DNA of 64,000 nucleotides from assembly GCA_023129715.1 (NCBI GenBank), contig JAGMBO010000031.1:62001-126000 (forward strand), written 5' to 3'. A program made the translations under genes and the position numbers. Position 1 is the stretch's first letter. The number at the start of each line of letters is the position of its first letter. Below are positions 34,919 through 44,103 of this stretch, piece after piece. Under the pieces are notes generated by a model that saw only the letters and a list, made by a program, of their open reading frames with translations, had not been told where the DNA came from and made no database searches. Origin of the DNA: Candidatus Eiseniibacteriota bacterium. Its GTDB lineage: Bacteria > Eisenbacteria > RBG-16-71-46 > CAIMUX01 > WJJG01.

Positions 34919-35812
34919 ATGAACAGTCAGCAACCAGTGCGTGTTCTGGTGGCCGGGGCAACCGGGACTCTTGGCAGAGCACTGATTCCTGTTCTAAGCA
35001 ACCGTGGGAGAGAGGTCGTAGCTCTCGCCAGACCTGCCAGCCAAGGGCGACTAGAATCGCTATCAGGACACATCAAAGAAGTAGTGACCGCGGAGGTGAC
35101 TGAACCCGACATCCCTGCCAGCATATTTGAGGGAGTGCATTCAGTCATTTCGTCTATCGGGATCACACGTCAGCGAGATGGACTTTCCTATGATGATGTC
35201 GATTTTGGGGGAAACCTGAATCTGCTGCGAGCAGCTGAACAGAGCGGAGTTCAGCGTTTTGTCTATGTGTCGGTCGTAGGGGTGGATCAAGAGGTGAACG
35301 TCCCGGGGTTGAAAGCGAAGCGCCGCTTTGAGGAAGTTCTGGTCGACTCCACCTTGGAGTGGCAGATCGTTCGACCGAGTGGATTTTTCACCGATATAGC
35401 GGATTTCTTGGCGATGGCCCGGAGGGGAACCGTTCATCTGTTTGGAAATGGTCGCAGCAGGATCTCGCCTATACATCCGACGGACCTTTCCGAAGCTATT
35501 GTGGACCGGCTCGAAGCCAAGCCCCGGACGATTGTCTCCGTTGGTGGTCCGGCTGATTTCACATGGGACGAGATCGCGGAACTATGTTGCCGGGTTACGG
35601 GGAGGCGTTGTCGCATTCGGCACTGGCCGGAGTCGTTATTGCAATTGGCGTTAGCGATAACACGCGTATTGTCGCGGCCAACGTACGGAACACTCAGCTT
35701 TCTGGTGCACGTAATGACCAGTGACACCACGGCCCGCAATTACGGTTCCCGTGGCCTGGAGGCGTTCCTGAAGGCCCAACAGGAGGCCGACCAACAAGTG
35801 CATACAGACTGA
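34919..35812 (+). CDS. NAD(P)-binding NmrA-like oxidoreductase
   Basis: 297 residues. The Rossmann motif VLVAGATGTLGRALIPVL is at the N-terminus, and SIGITRQRDG, YVSVVGVDQEVNVPG and VRPSGFFTDIADFLAMARR follow in the order of atypical SDR (NmrA/complex I subunit-like) proteins. These sense or reduce with NAD(P)H; there is no complete YxxxK site. The C-terminal end (ALAITRVLSRPTYGTLSFLV) may touch the membrane. ATG 34919 follows the attC-like site by 30 bases, with AAAGGAG ten bases before it. Confidence 0.82.
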   Translation: MNSQQPVRVLVAGATGTLGRALIPVLSNRGREVVALARPASQGRLESLSGHIKEVVTAEVTEPDIPASIFEGVHSVISSIGITRQRDGLSYDDVDFGGNLNLLRAAEQSGVQRFVYVSVVGVDQEVNVPGLKAKRRFEEVLVDSTLEWQIVRPSGFFTDIADFLAMARRGTVHLFGNGRSRISPIHPTDLSEAIVDRLEAKPRTIVSVGGPADFTWDEIAELCCRVTGRRCRIRHWPESLLQLALAITRVLSRPTYGTLSFLVHVMTSDTTARNYGSRGLEAFLKAQQEADQQVHTD

Positions 35813-36007
35813 CGGATGTGGCAAAGCCTGTCATTCTGCCATAGTCTGGACGGGGCCCTCGCTCGGCAACAGCGCCGAGACGACACAGTCTGACGAGTGA
35901 GTGGAGCAGACGAGAGGGCGTGGCCATCACCCACCGACCAAACAGTTTGATGTTCACAAGTCCTCGCGGATGTTGGGAAATCGTATTTGACGGGAGGTAC
36001 TCCGGGC

Positions 36008-36427
36008 ATGGCTCAAACGGCAGGCGATCATCAAGACATCGAGGTTTCAGGACCTGCTCCGTACGCGCGTGTCTACGCTGATTCCGATGGCGCGACGCAC
36101 TTCTCCGACGAGACGTTGTCGTTCCAACTCGTTGACTATGCGCCTCCAGCTCCCCCGATCTCGGTCTCCGAAGTCTTCGGGGCCGAGAACGTCAGTTTCA
36201 TATCGAGCCCAGCGGGGTGGGACGGTGACTGGCATCCGGCCCCTCGTCGGCAGTTCATCCTGGTGCTTGTGGGGGAGCTTGAGGTAGAAGTGTCGGATGG
36301 TGAGGTGCGGCGCTTCGGTCCGGGGTCCTTGTGCCTTGTGGAAGATACGGCGGGCAAGGGGCACGCTTCCCGAGTCGTCAGTTCTGACAGGGGGCTGGCG
36401 GCTGCTATCCCGCTGGTCGGCGAGTAG
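36008..36427 (+). CDS. Small cupin-domain protein
   Basis: 139 residues. A single cupin barrel: PAPRRQFILVLVGELEVEVS followed by DGEVRRFGPGSLCLVEDTAGKGH. The usual metal-binding His pair of motif 1 is not obvious, while the H in GKGHAS of motif 2 is present. Such small cupins are frequent in mobile cassettes, and their substrates are generally unknown. GGAGG lies ten bases before ATG 36008. It is the last gene of the same-strand run. Confidence 0.8.
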   Translation: MAQTAGDHQDIEVSGPAPYARVYADSDGATHFSDETLSFQLVDYAPPAPPISVSEVFGAENVSFISSPAGWDGDWHPAPRRQFILVLVGELEVEVSDGEVRRFGPGSLCLVEDTAGKGHASRVVSSDRGLAAAIPLVGE

Positions 36428-36962
36428 TGGACGGTCCAGCTTGTGGGCCAGGTTCCGCGGAGCTCGCTAATCCGCGGTAGGCCCTCCCCGTGGTCAGATA
36501 CTAGAATCGCACCAGGGTTCGCCGTACCCAGTCGTAGCTCTCCGCCCTCGAGGAGACGGCCATTCTCATGGCCATCGAGCCCGCCAGCAGTTGCCTAACC
36601 TATTCCATCATCTCAATCTGGAAGTTGTCCATGATGGTATTCATCCCTCCATCATGAACGGGAACACGCCCTCCGTTCAGGCTCATTCCATATTGGAATC
36701 AGGCTATCCGCCAGGCTCATTTCATGTTGGAAGAGGCTCCCCTTGACGGCGACCGGAGACCGGCGCTATCGTCGTGCCGGTTGGATGTGCGCCCACCTGG
36801 CCGGCAGGCCGTGCCTGCCGGATCGGTACAGACCACGGATCCGCCTTTCGCGGCGGATGTGGTGTTTCCCCCCTGCGGCCCGCAGTGCTCGGAATGCCTC
36901 CTTTGCTACAGTCCTCATGGGGCCGGCACAGCCTCGGCGATGCGTCCAGAGAGGGGGCGCCC
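36428..36962. other. Spacer upstream of the sigma54 activator gene
   Basis: About 535 bases with no supported gene. It has CCATCAT/ATGATGG as a 7-bp inverted repeat (36605-36611 and 36631-36637) and a duplicated palindrome-containing element at 36678-36738. A GCCTAAC heptamer at 36593 has no matching partner. Presumably this is the regulatory region of the activator gene. Confidence 0.5.
36678..36738. promoter_or_regulatory. Duplicated operator-like element
   Basis: Two copies of a 27-28 base element, CAGGCTCATTCCATATTGG...AGGCT at 36678-36705 and CAGGCTCATTTCATGTTGG...AGGCT at 36712-36738, 34 bases apart start to start. The first holds ATTCCA-TAT-TGGAAT, a 6-bp dyad; the second is a weaker version. 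Spacing of about three helical turns suits paired dimeric regulator sites. Confidence 0.5.
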
Positions 36963-39755
36963 ATGCGTGCAGAGGCCTCGGTTCCCTGGATCGGCCGGCA
37001 GGTCGTCATTGAGCGGGCACTGGCCGCCGGCTCACTCTCACTGGCGTGGCGGGAGAGCGAGCGTCTGCGGCGGCAGATCCGTCGCGAGGCGCCGGTGGAC
37101 CGCAATCGCGCTGTCGAGCATTGCATTTTGCGAACCACGATCTTGCTGCTGCGCATCCGAGAGAATCTGGAAGAGGTTGAACACCGCTCCGGCGACGACG
37201 GCCTGTACTCGCCGGCGAGCATTGGCATGCAGAACGCCGCCCGGCCGATCCACGATTCATCCATGCAAGAAGTCGAGCGCAATCTCGATGTGCTCCGAAC
37301 ATACCGATCACTTGTCCAGCCCGGCCGAGTCGTCAGGCTACACATCGTTTGGTTGGAGATGATTCACTCGGCGGTGCAGGGCCGGGACCACGCCGTCATC
37401 GACCATCTTGTCCGTATCGAAGCGGTGGGACCTGATACGGCTGCCGAAGTGAGGTCTGCTGCCGGTATGGAGGCGGAGGCTGACGCGGAGCCAGGAGGTA
37501 AGCCGGGAGGCAAGCCATGGGACACGCCGGGAAGCAAGGCAGGAGAGACGCATGATGCCCGGACCGGCGTGCTACTCGCCAGGCTCTATCTCTGTGGGGG
37601 CGAGGCGGCCGTTCGGCTGCGCGAGTGGGGTTGCGCGGAGGCGTGGCTGCGGGCGGCGATTGCCTGGGCCCGGCGGTGTGCGGCGCAAGGCGAGACGATG
37701 GCGGCACTCGAGGGGGCAGCCTTCCGTGCGCTCGGCCGATTGGAGGTCGAGCGTGGGCGTCTGACCGAGGCGCTCGATCACCTGCAGATCGCCGATCAGA
37801 TCCAAGCGCATCACGGTTTCCTGCGGGCCTCGCTCGAGACACGCGTGGCGATCGCGCGACTCTGGATACGGCAGGGGTTTCTGGGGCAAGCGGAGCGCCG
37901 CCTGCTGCGCCTGCGCCGGGATGCGGCCAGCCTGGGCTGCCCGCGGATCGAGGTGCAATTGGCTCTGTACCTCTGCACGGTCAGGCTGCTTCTCGGTTCC
38001 ACGGATTTGGCGCGCAAGGACGCCGTGCAGGCGCTGAGGGGCGCGCGCGAGCATGGCTGGCCCGCGGAGCTCATCCGCGCGTTGCTCGCCATGGTCGCCG
38101 TCCACATCCAAGCCGGATCATCCGCCCACCCTGCGCGAGATGCGCGCATTGCGCGTCTGCTCTCCCGCGCCCGCCGTCTCTTGAAGCGTATCGAGCAGTC
38201 GGGCATCCAGGCTCCCGGCTTGGCTGCCGGCATCTCCTGGAGTGAGGCGCTTCGGCTCTTGGCGCGTGGAGATATCGGCGTGGCCGAGGACAGTGTGCGA
38301 GATCTGCTGGCCCGCGCCAGCGCGCTGCGCGCAGGGGGCACCGGGGACGACTCGGTGGTCTCTGCGCACCGCCTTCTGGGAGAGATCCTGCTCACCGAGG
38401 GGCGCTGGGAAGAGGCTGCGGAGACCTTGCAGCGCAGCCTCGAGATGTCCTTGCGCCTCGGGGATCGGGTCGAACAGGGGCTGAGTGAGATCGCCCTAGC
38501 CAAGGCGATCTGCGCCGATCCGTCGAAGAAGGAGACGCGCGGGGCCGCGCAGCGCCTACTCTCGCGGGCGGGAGCGCGGATCCTGCGGGCGGGCATTCCA
38601 CGCGAGCGGCTGGACTTGGTCGGGGCCGGTCCCGCGCTGATTCGCAGTCGCGCGCCGCTGGCGCGTCCCGGGGGAGCGCACGCCCCGCGACCCAAGGCCG
38701 ACGAAGCGCGGGGCGCGTCTCGCCCGGCTTGGGATTGGGAGAGGCGCAAAGCGGGACCCGAGTGCTGGAGCTGCTTCGGCATCATCACCCGGAGTCCCGA
38801 TGTCCATGCCGAGATGCTCCATCTATCCTGCGTGGCCAAGAGCGAGTTGCCCGTGTTGATCCATGGCGAGACCGGCTCGGGCAAGGAACTCGTGGCAGCC
38901 GCGCTGCACGAGATGAGTGGACGTGCGGGGCGTCTGGTCGGGTTCAATGCCGCGACGGCCCGCAACGAACTCCTCGAGGCGGAGCTCTTCGGGCATCGCA
39001 AGGGGGCGTTCACCGGCGCCCATCGCGATCGTCCCGGCCTCATCGCCCAGGCCGAGGGGGGGACGCTCTTTCTCGACGAGGTGGCCGACCTGCATCCATC
39101 GGCGCAGGCTGCATTGCTGCGCTTCCTCGACACCGGAGAAGTACGCGCCGTCGGGTCGGACAGGATCGAGCGGGCGAGCGTGCGGATCGTCGCCGCCAGC
39201 CTGCGTTCACTGCGGCGCGAGGTGGCGCGCGGCCGTTTTCGCCAGGACCTCTTCTTTCGCCTGGCGGGCGCCGAGATCCGCCTGCCCCCCCTGCGCGAGC
39301 GGCCGGAGGACCTGCTGCCCCTGCTGCGGCACTTCGCCGCCCGCCGCCATGTTCCTCCGGCGGCGCTGGAGGAGCTGCTGGCGGATGGAATGGAGGCGCG
39401 ATTGCGGGCCTACGGCTGGCCCGGGAATGTGCGCCAGCTTGCCCACTGGGTCGATCAGTTGGCTGCGCTCTGGCACAGCCAGGTTGCTCCGCGAGAGGTT
39501 CGTCGCCGACTTGGTCGGGTCTTGGGACCGGAGGGTGAGTCCCTGAGCAGGTTTCCGGGGACCGGCCGGACGGCGGAAGGGGGCGCGGCGGCGACGCGCG
39601 AAGACCTGGTCCGGCTCTTGCGGATCCATCGCGGCAACATCTCGGCCGTCGCGCGCGATCTGCACACCTACCGCACGCATGTCTATCGGATGTTGCGCAG
39701 CGCGGGGGTGGACTTGCGTGAGCACCGCAGGCCGGCGGAAGCCCCCCCCGGATGA
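36963..39755 (+). CDS. Sigma54-dependent transcriptional activator with TPR-like N-terminal half
   Basis: 930 residues. The first 600 are alpha-helical TPR-like repeats (for example ALDHLQIADQIQAHHGFLRA, EEAAETLQRSLEMSLRLGD) interrupted by a GGKPGGKP-type linker. An AAA+ domain follows: GETGSGKE (about 634), GAFTGAH (about 680, the sigma54-contact loop), GGTLFLDEVADLHP (Walker B), FRQDLFFRLAGAEIRLPPLRERPEDLLPL split over sensor 1 and 2, and GWPGNVRQL. A Fis-type HTH ends the protein (IHRGNISAVARDLHTYRTHV). The core is complete, so it should activate sigma54 promoters. In place of a receiver or GAF domain it has the TPR array, suggesting control by protein-protein contact. ATG 36963 has GAGGGGG just upstream. 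Target promoters were not found. Confidence 0.9.
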   Translation: MRAEASVPWIGRQVVIERALAAGSLSLAWRESERLRRQIRREAPVDRNRAVEHCILRTTILLLRIRENLEEVEHRSGDDGLYSPASIGMQNAARPIHDSSMQEVERNLDVLRTYRSLVQPGRVVRLHIVWLEMIHSAVQGRDHAVIDHLVRIEAVGPDTAAEVRSAAGMEAEADAEPGGKPGGKPWDTPGSKAGETHDARTGVLLARLYLCGGEAAVRLREWGCAEAWLRAAIAWARRCAAQGETMAALEGAAFRALGRLEVERGRLTEALDHLQIADQIQAHHGFLRASLETRVAIARLWIRQGFLGQAERRLLRLRRDAASLGCPRIEVQLALYLCTVRLLLGSTDLARKDAVQALRGAREHGWPAELIRALLAMVAVHIQAGSSAHPARDARIARLLSRARRLLKRIEQSGIQAPGLAAGISWSEALRLLARGDIGVAEDSVRDLLARASALRAGGTGDDSVVSAHRLLGEILLTEGRWEEAAETLQRSLEMSLRLGDRVEQGLSEIALAKAICADPSKKETRGAAQRLLSRAGARILRAGIPRERLDLVGAGPALIRSRAPLARPGGAHAPRPKADEARGASRPAWDWERRKAGPECWSCFGIITRSPDVHAEMLHLSCVAKSELPVLIHGETGSGKELVAAALHEMSGRAGRLVGFNAATARNELLEAELFGHRKGAFTGAHRDRPGLIAQAEGGTLFLDEVADLHPSAQAALLRFLDTGEVRAVGSDRIERASVRIVAASLRSLRREVARGRFRQDLFFRLAGAEIRLPPLRERPEDLLPLLRHFAARRHVPPAALEELLADGMEARLRAYGWPGNVRQLAHWVDQLAALWHSQVAPREVRRRLGRVLGPEGESLSRFPGTGRTAEGGAAATREDLVRLLRIHRGNISAVARDLHTYRTHVYRMLRSAGVDLREHRRPAEAPPG

Positions 39756-39889
39756 ACGGGAGCGCCGGCGGTATCTCAGCATGAGGATCGTCCTGCCGCC
39801 CATCCTGTGATAGCATGGCTGTTTCGTAGAAATGGCGCGATGGTGAACGGCCATCCCGCAGGAGCATTTCCCAGGTCAAGGAGGTTCGC

Positions 39890-42004
39890 GTGGAAGGGCA
39901 TCATCGCCCCAGGCTGCATCCGCATCCGGGCATCTCATGCCGGTTGACGATTTGGACGCTGGTCATGGCGGCGCTCTCACTCACCGCTCCCGGAATTCGA
40001 GCGGACGATCCTGAGCAAGTGGCGCCTGATCTTGCTCCGGGTGATCATCCTTCGCCCACCGTCTTCTCCCGCATCGCCGACGCCGGTGGGGCCGAGGACT
40101 ACGAGGGTGCGGACTATTCGATCGTCTACCAGACGACGACCAACCGGGTGAAGCCCTCGGGCGTCATGCGGGGTGAGGAGTACGTCCTCTACAAGATTCT
40201 CACGCGGGCGGGTGCACGTCACCACGCAGTCCAGACCTGGCGCTACGAACCCTGGTCGAGCTTCATCGATGTGAGAGAGGTCAACATCATCCGCGGAGGC
40301 GAACGCATTCCGGTCGACGTCTCCGCGGTGCGCGATCTCCCCGCACCGCAGTCGGCGATCTACTGGAACGCGCGGCTGAAAACCCTCCAGCTGCCGCGCC
40401 TCTACGTCAATGACGGGATCGAGATCCGCGTCTTCCGCAAGGGGTACAGCTACGCGCTGCTCGAGGGGGGTGGCGCCGGAGCCGGCGGCGCGGGAGCCTC
40501 GAACGAGGAGCCCGGCGACGAGAAATACATTCCCCCGATGCCGGGTGAGTACTTCGACATCGTGCTCTTCCAGGCATCGGTGCCGATCCTCGAGAAACGC
40601 TACGAACTGCACCTGCCGCCCGAGAAGCGGCTGCACTCGCAGATCTACAATGGGCCCCTCTACGCGAGTACGAGCTACTCCGAGGAAGCCAACCGCTACG
40701 CCTGGTGGGCGCTCGATATGCCCGCGCGCCCGAGCGAGCCACGTCAGGCGGATCCCTCCGACTTCGTCGCCAAAGTCGTCGTCGCGACCGTCGAGAGCTG
40801 GAAGGCGAAGAGCCGCTGGTTCTTCGATGTCAACGAGAGCCAGTTTGCGGTGACGCCCGAGGTTCAAGCGAAGGTCGACGAGATTCTCGAATCTGCTGGT
40901 GTGGCCGATGGGACCGAGGCGGAGAAGGCCGAAGTGCTCGTCCACTGGGTGGCACAGAACATCCGCTACAGCGGCCAGACCATGGGCGAGGGGGAGGGAT
41001 TCACGCTCCACTCCGGAGAGATGATCTTCGAGCAGCGCAGCGGCGTGTGCAAGGACATCGCGGGAATGCTGATCACGATGATGCGGGCCGCGGAGATGGA
41101 CTCCCACGGTGCGATGACGATGGCGGGCAGCCGGATCGAGGAAGTGCCCGCCGATCAGTTCAACCACTGTGTGACGGCGCTACGAAAGGAAGATGGCACG
41201 TTCGTGATGTACGATCCCACTTGGGTGCCCTTCACCAACGACATTTGGTCGAAGTACGAGGCCGAGCAGCAGTACTTGATCGGCAGCGCGGCGGGCGAAT
41301 CGCTGGCGACCATCCCCTATAGTTCCCCCGAGGAGTCGCCGCTCTACATTACGCACGAGGCTGTGCTCGAGGAGGATGGGACGCTGGTCGGGACCTTCCG
41401 GTTCCGGGGCCGGGGGACGATGGATGGGCGTCTGCGGCGCATGGCGACCTACACACGCATCCTCGACCTGGAGGACGACATCGATGGGATCTTGGCGCAC
41501 GTGAGTCCAACCATCCGTGATGTGCGCTTCGAGCATCCCCGCCCGGACGACTTCAGCCAGGATATGTACTTTGAGGTCAGCTATCGGGCTCCCGACTTCG
41601 CGCTTCCAGTGGGGAACGGACTCGAATTCCGCAGTCCGATGATGGCGGTGACGATGAACGAGGGCTGGTTCTTCCGCGCGGGCGTGACCGACTGGCCCGA
41701 GGAACGAGAGAGCGAAGTCTTCCTCTGGTTCAGCCAGCTCATCGATGGGACCGAGCGGATCCGCCTGCCGCGGGGATACGCGGCGGTGGAGACGCCGGCG
41801 TCGGAGACGATCGATGAGACCTATGCCTTCTTCGAGGGGGCGAGCGAGATGGACGGGAGAGAACTCGTGATCACCGAGAACGCCGAGGTGCGGCGGCGGC
41901 AGTTCCCGGCTGAAGCCTATGAAGGTTTCGTCCAGGCAATGGAGGAGGCCGGTGAATGGGAAGAGGTGCTCTACCGGGTGACACCGAAGGAGGAGGGACG
42001 ATGA
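39890..42004 (+). CDS. Secreted DUF3857/transglutaminase-like protein, active triad
   Basis: 704 residues with a signal peptide ending about TAPGIRA. The N-terminal half matches DUF3857 (YEGADYSIVYQTTTNRVKPS, REVNIIRGGERIPVD). The transglutaminase-like core follows with a complete triad: Cys387 in RSGVCKDIAGML, His426 in FNHCVTAL and Asp442 in MYDPTWVPF. A beta-rich C-terminal domain ends the protein. Such proteins are periplasmic or surface peptidases or cross-linkers of unknown substrate. The start is GTG 39890 with AGGAGG five bases upstream. The next gene begins inside its stop codon (ATGA), so the two are coupled and probably work as a pair. Confidence 0.88.
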   Translation: MEGHHRPRLHPHPGISCRLTIWTLVMAALSLTAPGIRADDPEQVAPDLAPGDHPSPTVFSRIADAGGAEDYEGADYSIVYQTTTNRVKPSGVMRGEEYVLYKILTRAGARHHAVQTWRYEPWSSFIDVREVNIIRGGERIPVDVSAVRDLPAPQSAIYWNARLKTLQLPRLYVNDGIEIRVFRKGYSYALLEGGGAGAGGAGASNEEPGDEKYIPPMPGEYFDIVLFQASVPILEKRYELHLPPEKRLHSQIYNGPLYASTSYSEEANRYAWWALDMPARPSEPRQADPSDFVAKVVVATVESWKAKSRWFFDVNESQFAVTPEVQAKVDEILESAGVADGTEAEKAEVLVHWVAQNIRYSGQTMGEGEGFTLHSGEMIFEQRSGVCKDIAGMLITMMRAAEMDSHGAMTMAGSRIEEVPADQFNHCVTALRKEDGTFVMYDPTWVPFTNDIWSKYEAEQQYLIGSAAGESLATIPYSSPEESPLYITHEAVLEEDGTLVGTFRFRGRGTMDGRLRRMATYTRILDLEDDIDGILAHVSPTIRDVRFEHPRPDDFSQDMYFEVSYRAPDFALPVGNGLEFRSPMMAVTMNEGWFFRAGVTDWPEERESEVFLWFSQLIDGTERIRLPRGYAAVETPASETIDETYAFFEGASEMDGRELVITENAEVRRRQFPAEAYEGFVQAMEEAGEWEEVLYRVTPKEEGR

Positions 42005-43923
42005 GCTACGCAAACACTTCCGCTCGGGGAGGGCTCGTGATGCTCTTCGCCCTGGCTCTTCTCGCCGGTGTCGCCGGGGCCACGCCGATGGCGGCCTCCG
42101 GGGGACACGATATCGGCGAACTCATGGAAGATGCCCGTGCGTGGGTCGACTTCTCGCGCATGGATGCGGTCATTCTCCTGGAGGAGACCTCCGTCGAGGT
42201 GCTCGCCGGAGGCGGAATGCGTACAACCGTGCATGAGATCATCTGGATCGGCACCGATCTGGGCCTCGACACCTATGGCGACCTGCGCATTCCTTATCGT
42301 TCCGATCGGGCGGAGTTGAAGGTCCACACGCTGCGCACGTGGCGGGACCAGACCTGGTGGCCCGCTCCCCAGGGGATCAGCCCGACGGCGGTGGTCGAGA
42401 CCCTGCCCGGCGCGCTCTCCCGGGCCGACGACTACACGGCGATGCGCGAGACGATGCTGCTCCACGACGGCATCGAGATTCCTTGTGTTGTCGAGACGCG
42501 CTACGAGATCACCGACCGGGGCGCCGGGGGAGAGACGCGCGATGGGTCGCGGCTCTTCTCGCGGGCCGATCCGGCGGTGCGAGTGATCTTCCGGCTGTCG
42601 GTGCCGCGCGGGATGCGGGCGATCTTCGCCTTGCGCAATGGCGCGCCGCAGCCCGAGGTGCTCAGCCAGGGAACCTATGTCTGGCGGCAGGAGCGCGTCG
42701 AGCGCCTCCCGCGCCCGTTGACCGATGCGCCGGCGGCCTACCTGCCCTGCGTGATCTGGTCGGCGTGGGAATCGTGGGATGCGCTGGGGAGCGCCTTTTC
42801 TTCCGCGTTCGAGGCGGCGCAGGTCGTCGGGGCGACGCTTGGGGACAGCCTGCATGCGGCGATCGAACACGAACCCGATGCGCGGTCTCGGGCGACCGCC
42901 GTCTCGGAGTTCGTCGATGAGTGGACCCGGGCGGTCCATTACGACGACCAGAGCTGGACTTTTGAACCGCGGCCGGCGGATCGCACCTGGGAGACGGCCT
43001 ATGGGCACACCCTCGATCGCGCGGTGCTGGCGGCGGCCCTCTTCCGCGAGGCGGGGCTGGAGGTGGCGCCGATCTTCCGCAGCCGAACGCCCGGGCGGGT
43101 CGAGGCGACCGTGCCGGCCCTTGCCTGGTTCGACCGGTTGGTTCTCGCCCTGGACGGGAAAGACGACGGTCTTGCCTATCGTGGCTACTACGATCCTGAA
43201 GACGGGCGGCTCGTCGACTTCGCGGCCACGCTGGCCGGATATGCCGGCTGGACGCCTGGGTCGGAGCCCGAGTTCTTTGCCGGTCCGTCCCGTGGGGAGC
43301 TATTCGTGGCGTTGACCTTGGAGCCGGGGGAAGAGGGCGCCTGGACGGGGAATGGATATCTGCGCGGCATCGAGGGGCTCGCGCCCCATGCGGAGCTCTC
43401 CGGGCTCGAGGGAGAGACCGCGGCCTGGATCGGGAGCGTCGCCGGAGTGATCGAGGGGGCCGAGCTTACGGAGCACTCCGTCGCCACCCTCGAGCCGGGC
43501 GCGGTCGCGGCGGGGTTCTCGTTCGACTGGACGGAGGGAGATCCAGACGAATACGAGCGCGTCACGCTGACCCTGGGTGATCCCGCCGGGGGAGTCATCG
43601 CGCACTTGCCCCACGACGTCGCGCTCTGCGACGAGCGCCGTGACTCGCCGGTGATGCCGTCCTCCCCGATGCGGCAGCGGGTCAAGCTGCGACTCGCGGT
43701 CGGCGATCGCGAGGTCGTCTACGCGCCGGCGCCGATGGAGCTGGCGACGGCTGTCGGGCGCTTCAGCATCTCCGTCGATCAGCAAGAGGGTTGGCTTACG
43801 ATCATCCGTGAATTGGCGATCGATGAAACGCGCATCACTCCCGAGATGTGGCCGGAGCTACGGGCACTGCTGCTCGCCGACAACGCGCCCCGCAACCGGC
43901 GGGTGATGCTGCGAAGCGAGTGA
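42001..43923 (+). CDS. Secreted DUF3857/transglutaminase-like protein, degenerate active site
   Basis: 640 residues with a signal peptide (GLVMLFALALLAGVAGA). It has the same layout as the upstream gene: a DUF3857-like N-terminus (AVILLEETSVEVLAGGGMRT, GDLRIPYRSDRAELKV) and a transglutaminase-like core. The catalytic positions are lost: the region corresponding to GVCKDIAGML reads GHTLDRAVLAAALFREAGLE, with no Cys, and WFDRLVLALDG replaces the His segment. The C-terminal 200 residues are beta-rich. It starts in the upstream gene's stop (overlap 42001-42004). It is likely a non-catalytic partner or substrate-binding subunit. A GC hairpin lies 14 bases after the stop. Confidence 0.8.
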   Translation: MSYANTSARGGLVMLFALALLAGVAGATPMAASGGHDIGELMEDARAWVDFSRMDAVILLEETSVEVLAGGGMRTTVHEIIWIGTDLGLDTYGDLRIPYRSDRAELKVHTLRTWRDQTWWPAPQGISPTAVVETLPGALSRADDYTAMRETMLLHDGIEIPCVVETRYEITDRGAGGETRDGSRLFSRADPAVRVIFRLSVPRGMRAIFALRNGAPQPEVLSQGTYVWRQERVERLPRPLTDAPAAYLPCVIWSAWESWDALGSAFSSAFEAAQVVGATLGDSLHAAIEHEPDARSRATAVSEFVDEWTRAVHYDDQSWTFEPRPADRTWETAYGHTLDRAVLAAALFREAGLEVAPIFRSRTPGRVEATVPALAWFDRLVLALDGKDDGLAYRGYYDPEDGRLVDFAATLAGYAGWTPGSEPEFFAGPSRGELFVALTLEPGEEGAWTGNGYLRGIEGLAPHAELSGLEGETAAWIGSVAGVIEGAELTEHSVATLEPGAVAAGFSFDWTEGDPDEYERVTLTLGDPAGGVIAHLPHDVALCDERRDSPVMPSSPMRQRVKLRLAVGDREVVYAPAPMELATAVGRFSISVDQQEGWLTIIRELAIDETRITPEMWPELRALLLADNAPRNRRVMLRSE

Positions 43924-43936
43924 GCCTGTTCCGCGG

Positions 43937-43957
43937 GCGGGCGTGTGTGACGCCCGC
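43937..43957 (+). terminator. GC-rich hairpin after the DUF3857 pair
   Basis: A perfect 8-bp stem GCGGGCGT/ACGCCCGC with a GTGTG loop, 14 bases after the stop at 43923. No T-run follows, so Rho-independent activity is uncertain. Confidence 0.45.
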
Positions 43958-43963
43958 AGTGAC

Positions 43964-44034
43964 CGGCTGAAGCCTGCTGTTCGTGTGCACCGGCCCGGGC
44001 GGCTGAAGCCTGCCTTCGTGCGCACCGGCCCGGG
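43964..44034. repeat. 35-36 bp tandem duplication
   Basis: Copy 1 is 43964-43999 and copy 2 is 44000-44034. Both start CGGCTGAAGCCTGC and end GCACCGGCCCGGG, differing by one length change and one substitution. A degenerate third GCACGCCGGCC follows. It lies between converging genes. Confidence 0.8.
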
Positions 44035-44103
44035 CGAAGGCAGCTGCTTGCACGCCGGCCATGGTCTGGCGCGCCGCCTTCGCGCCGGCCTGGAGTCGTC
44101 CTG

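Noticed and set aside
36593-36599. GCCTAAC as another attC left box after the cupin gene
   Set aside because: No pairing partner or GTTRRRY box downstream at a suitable distance; a single heptamer is expected by chance about once per kilobase.
39756-39889. Possible sigma54 promoter (TGGC...) before the DUF3857 pair
   Set aside because: The -12 GC element is not at the required distance from TGG.
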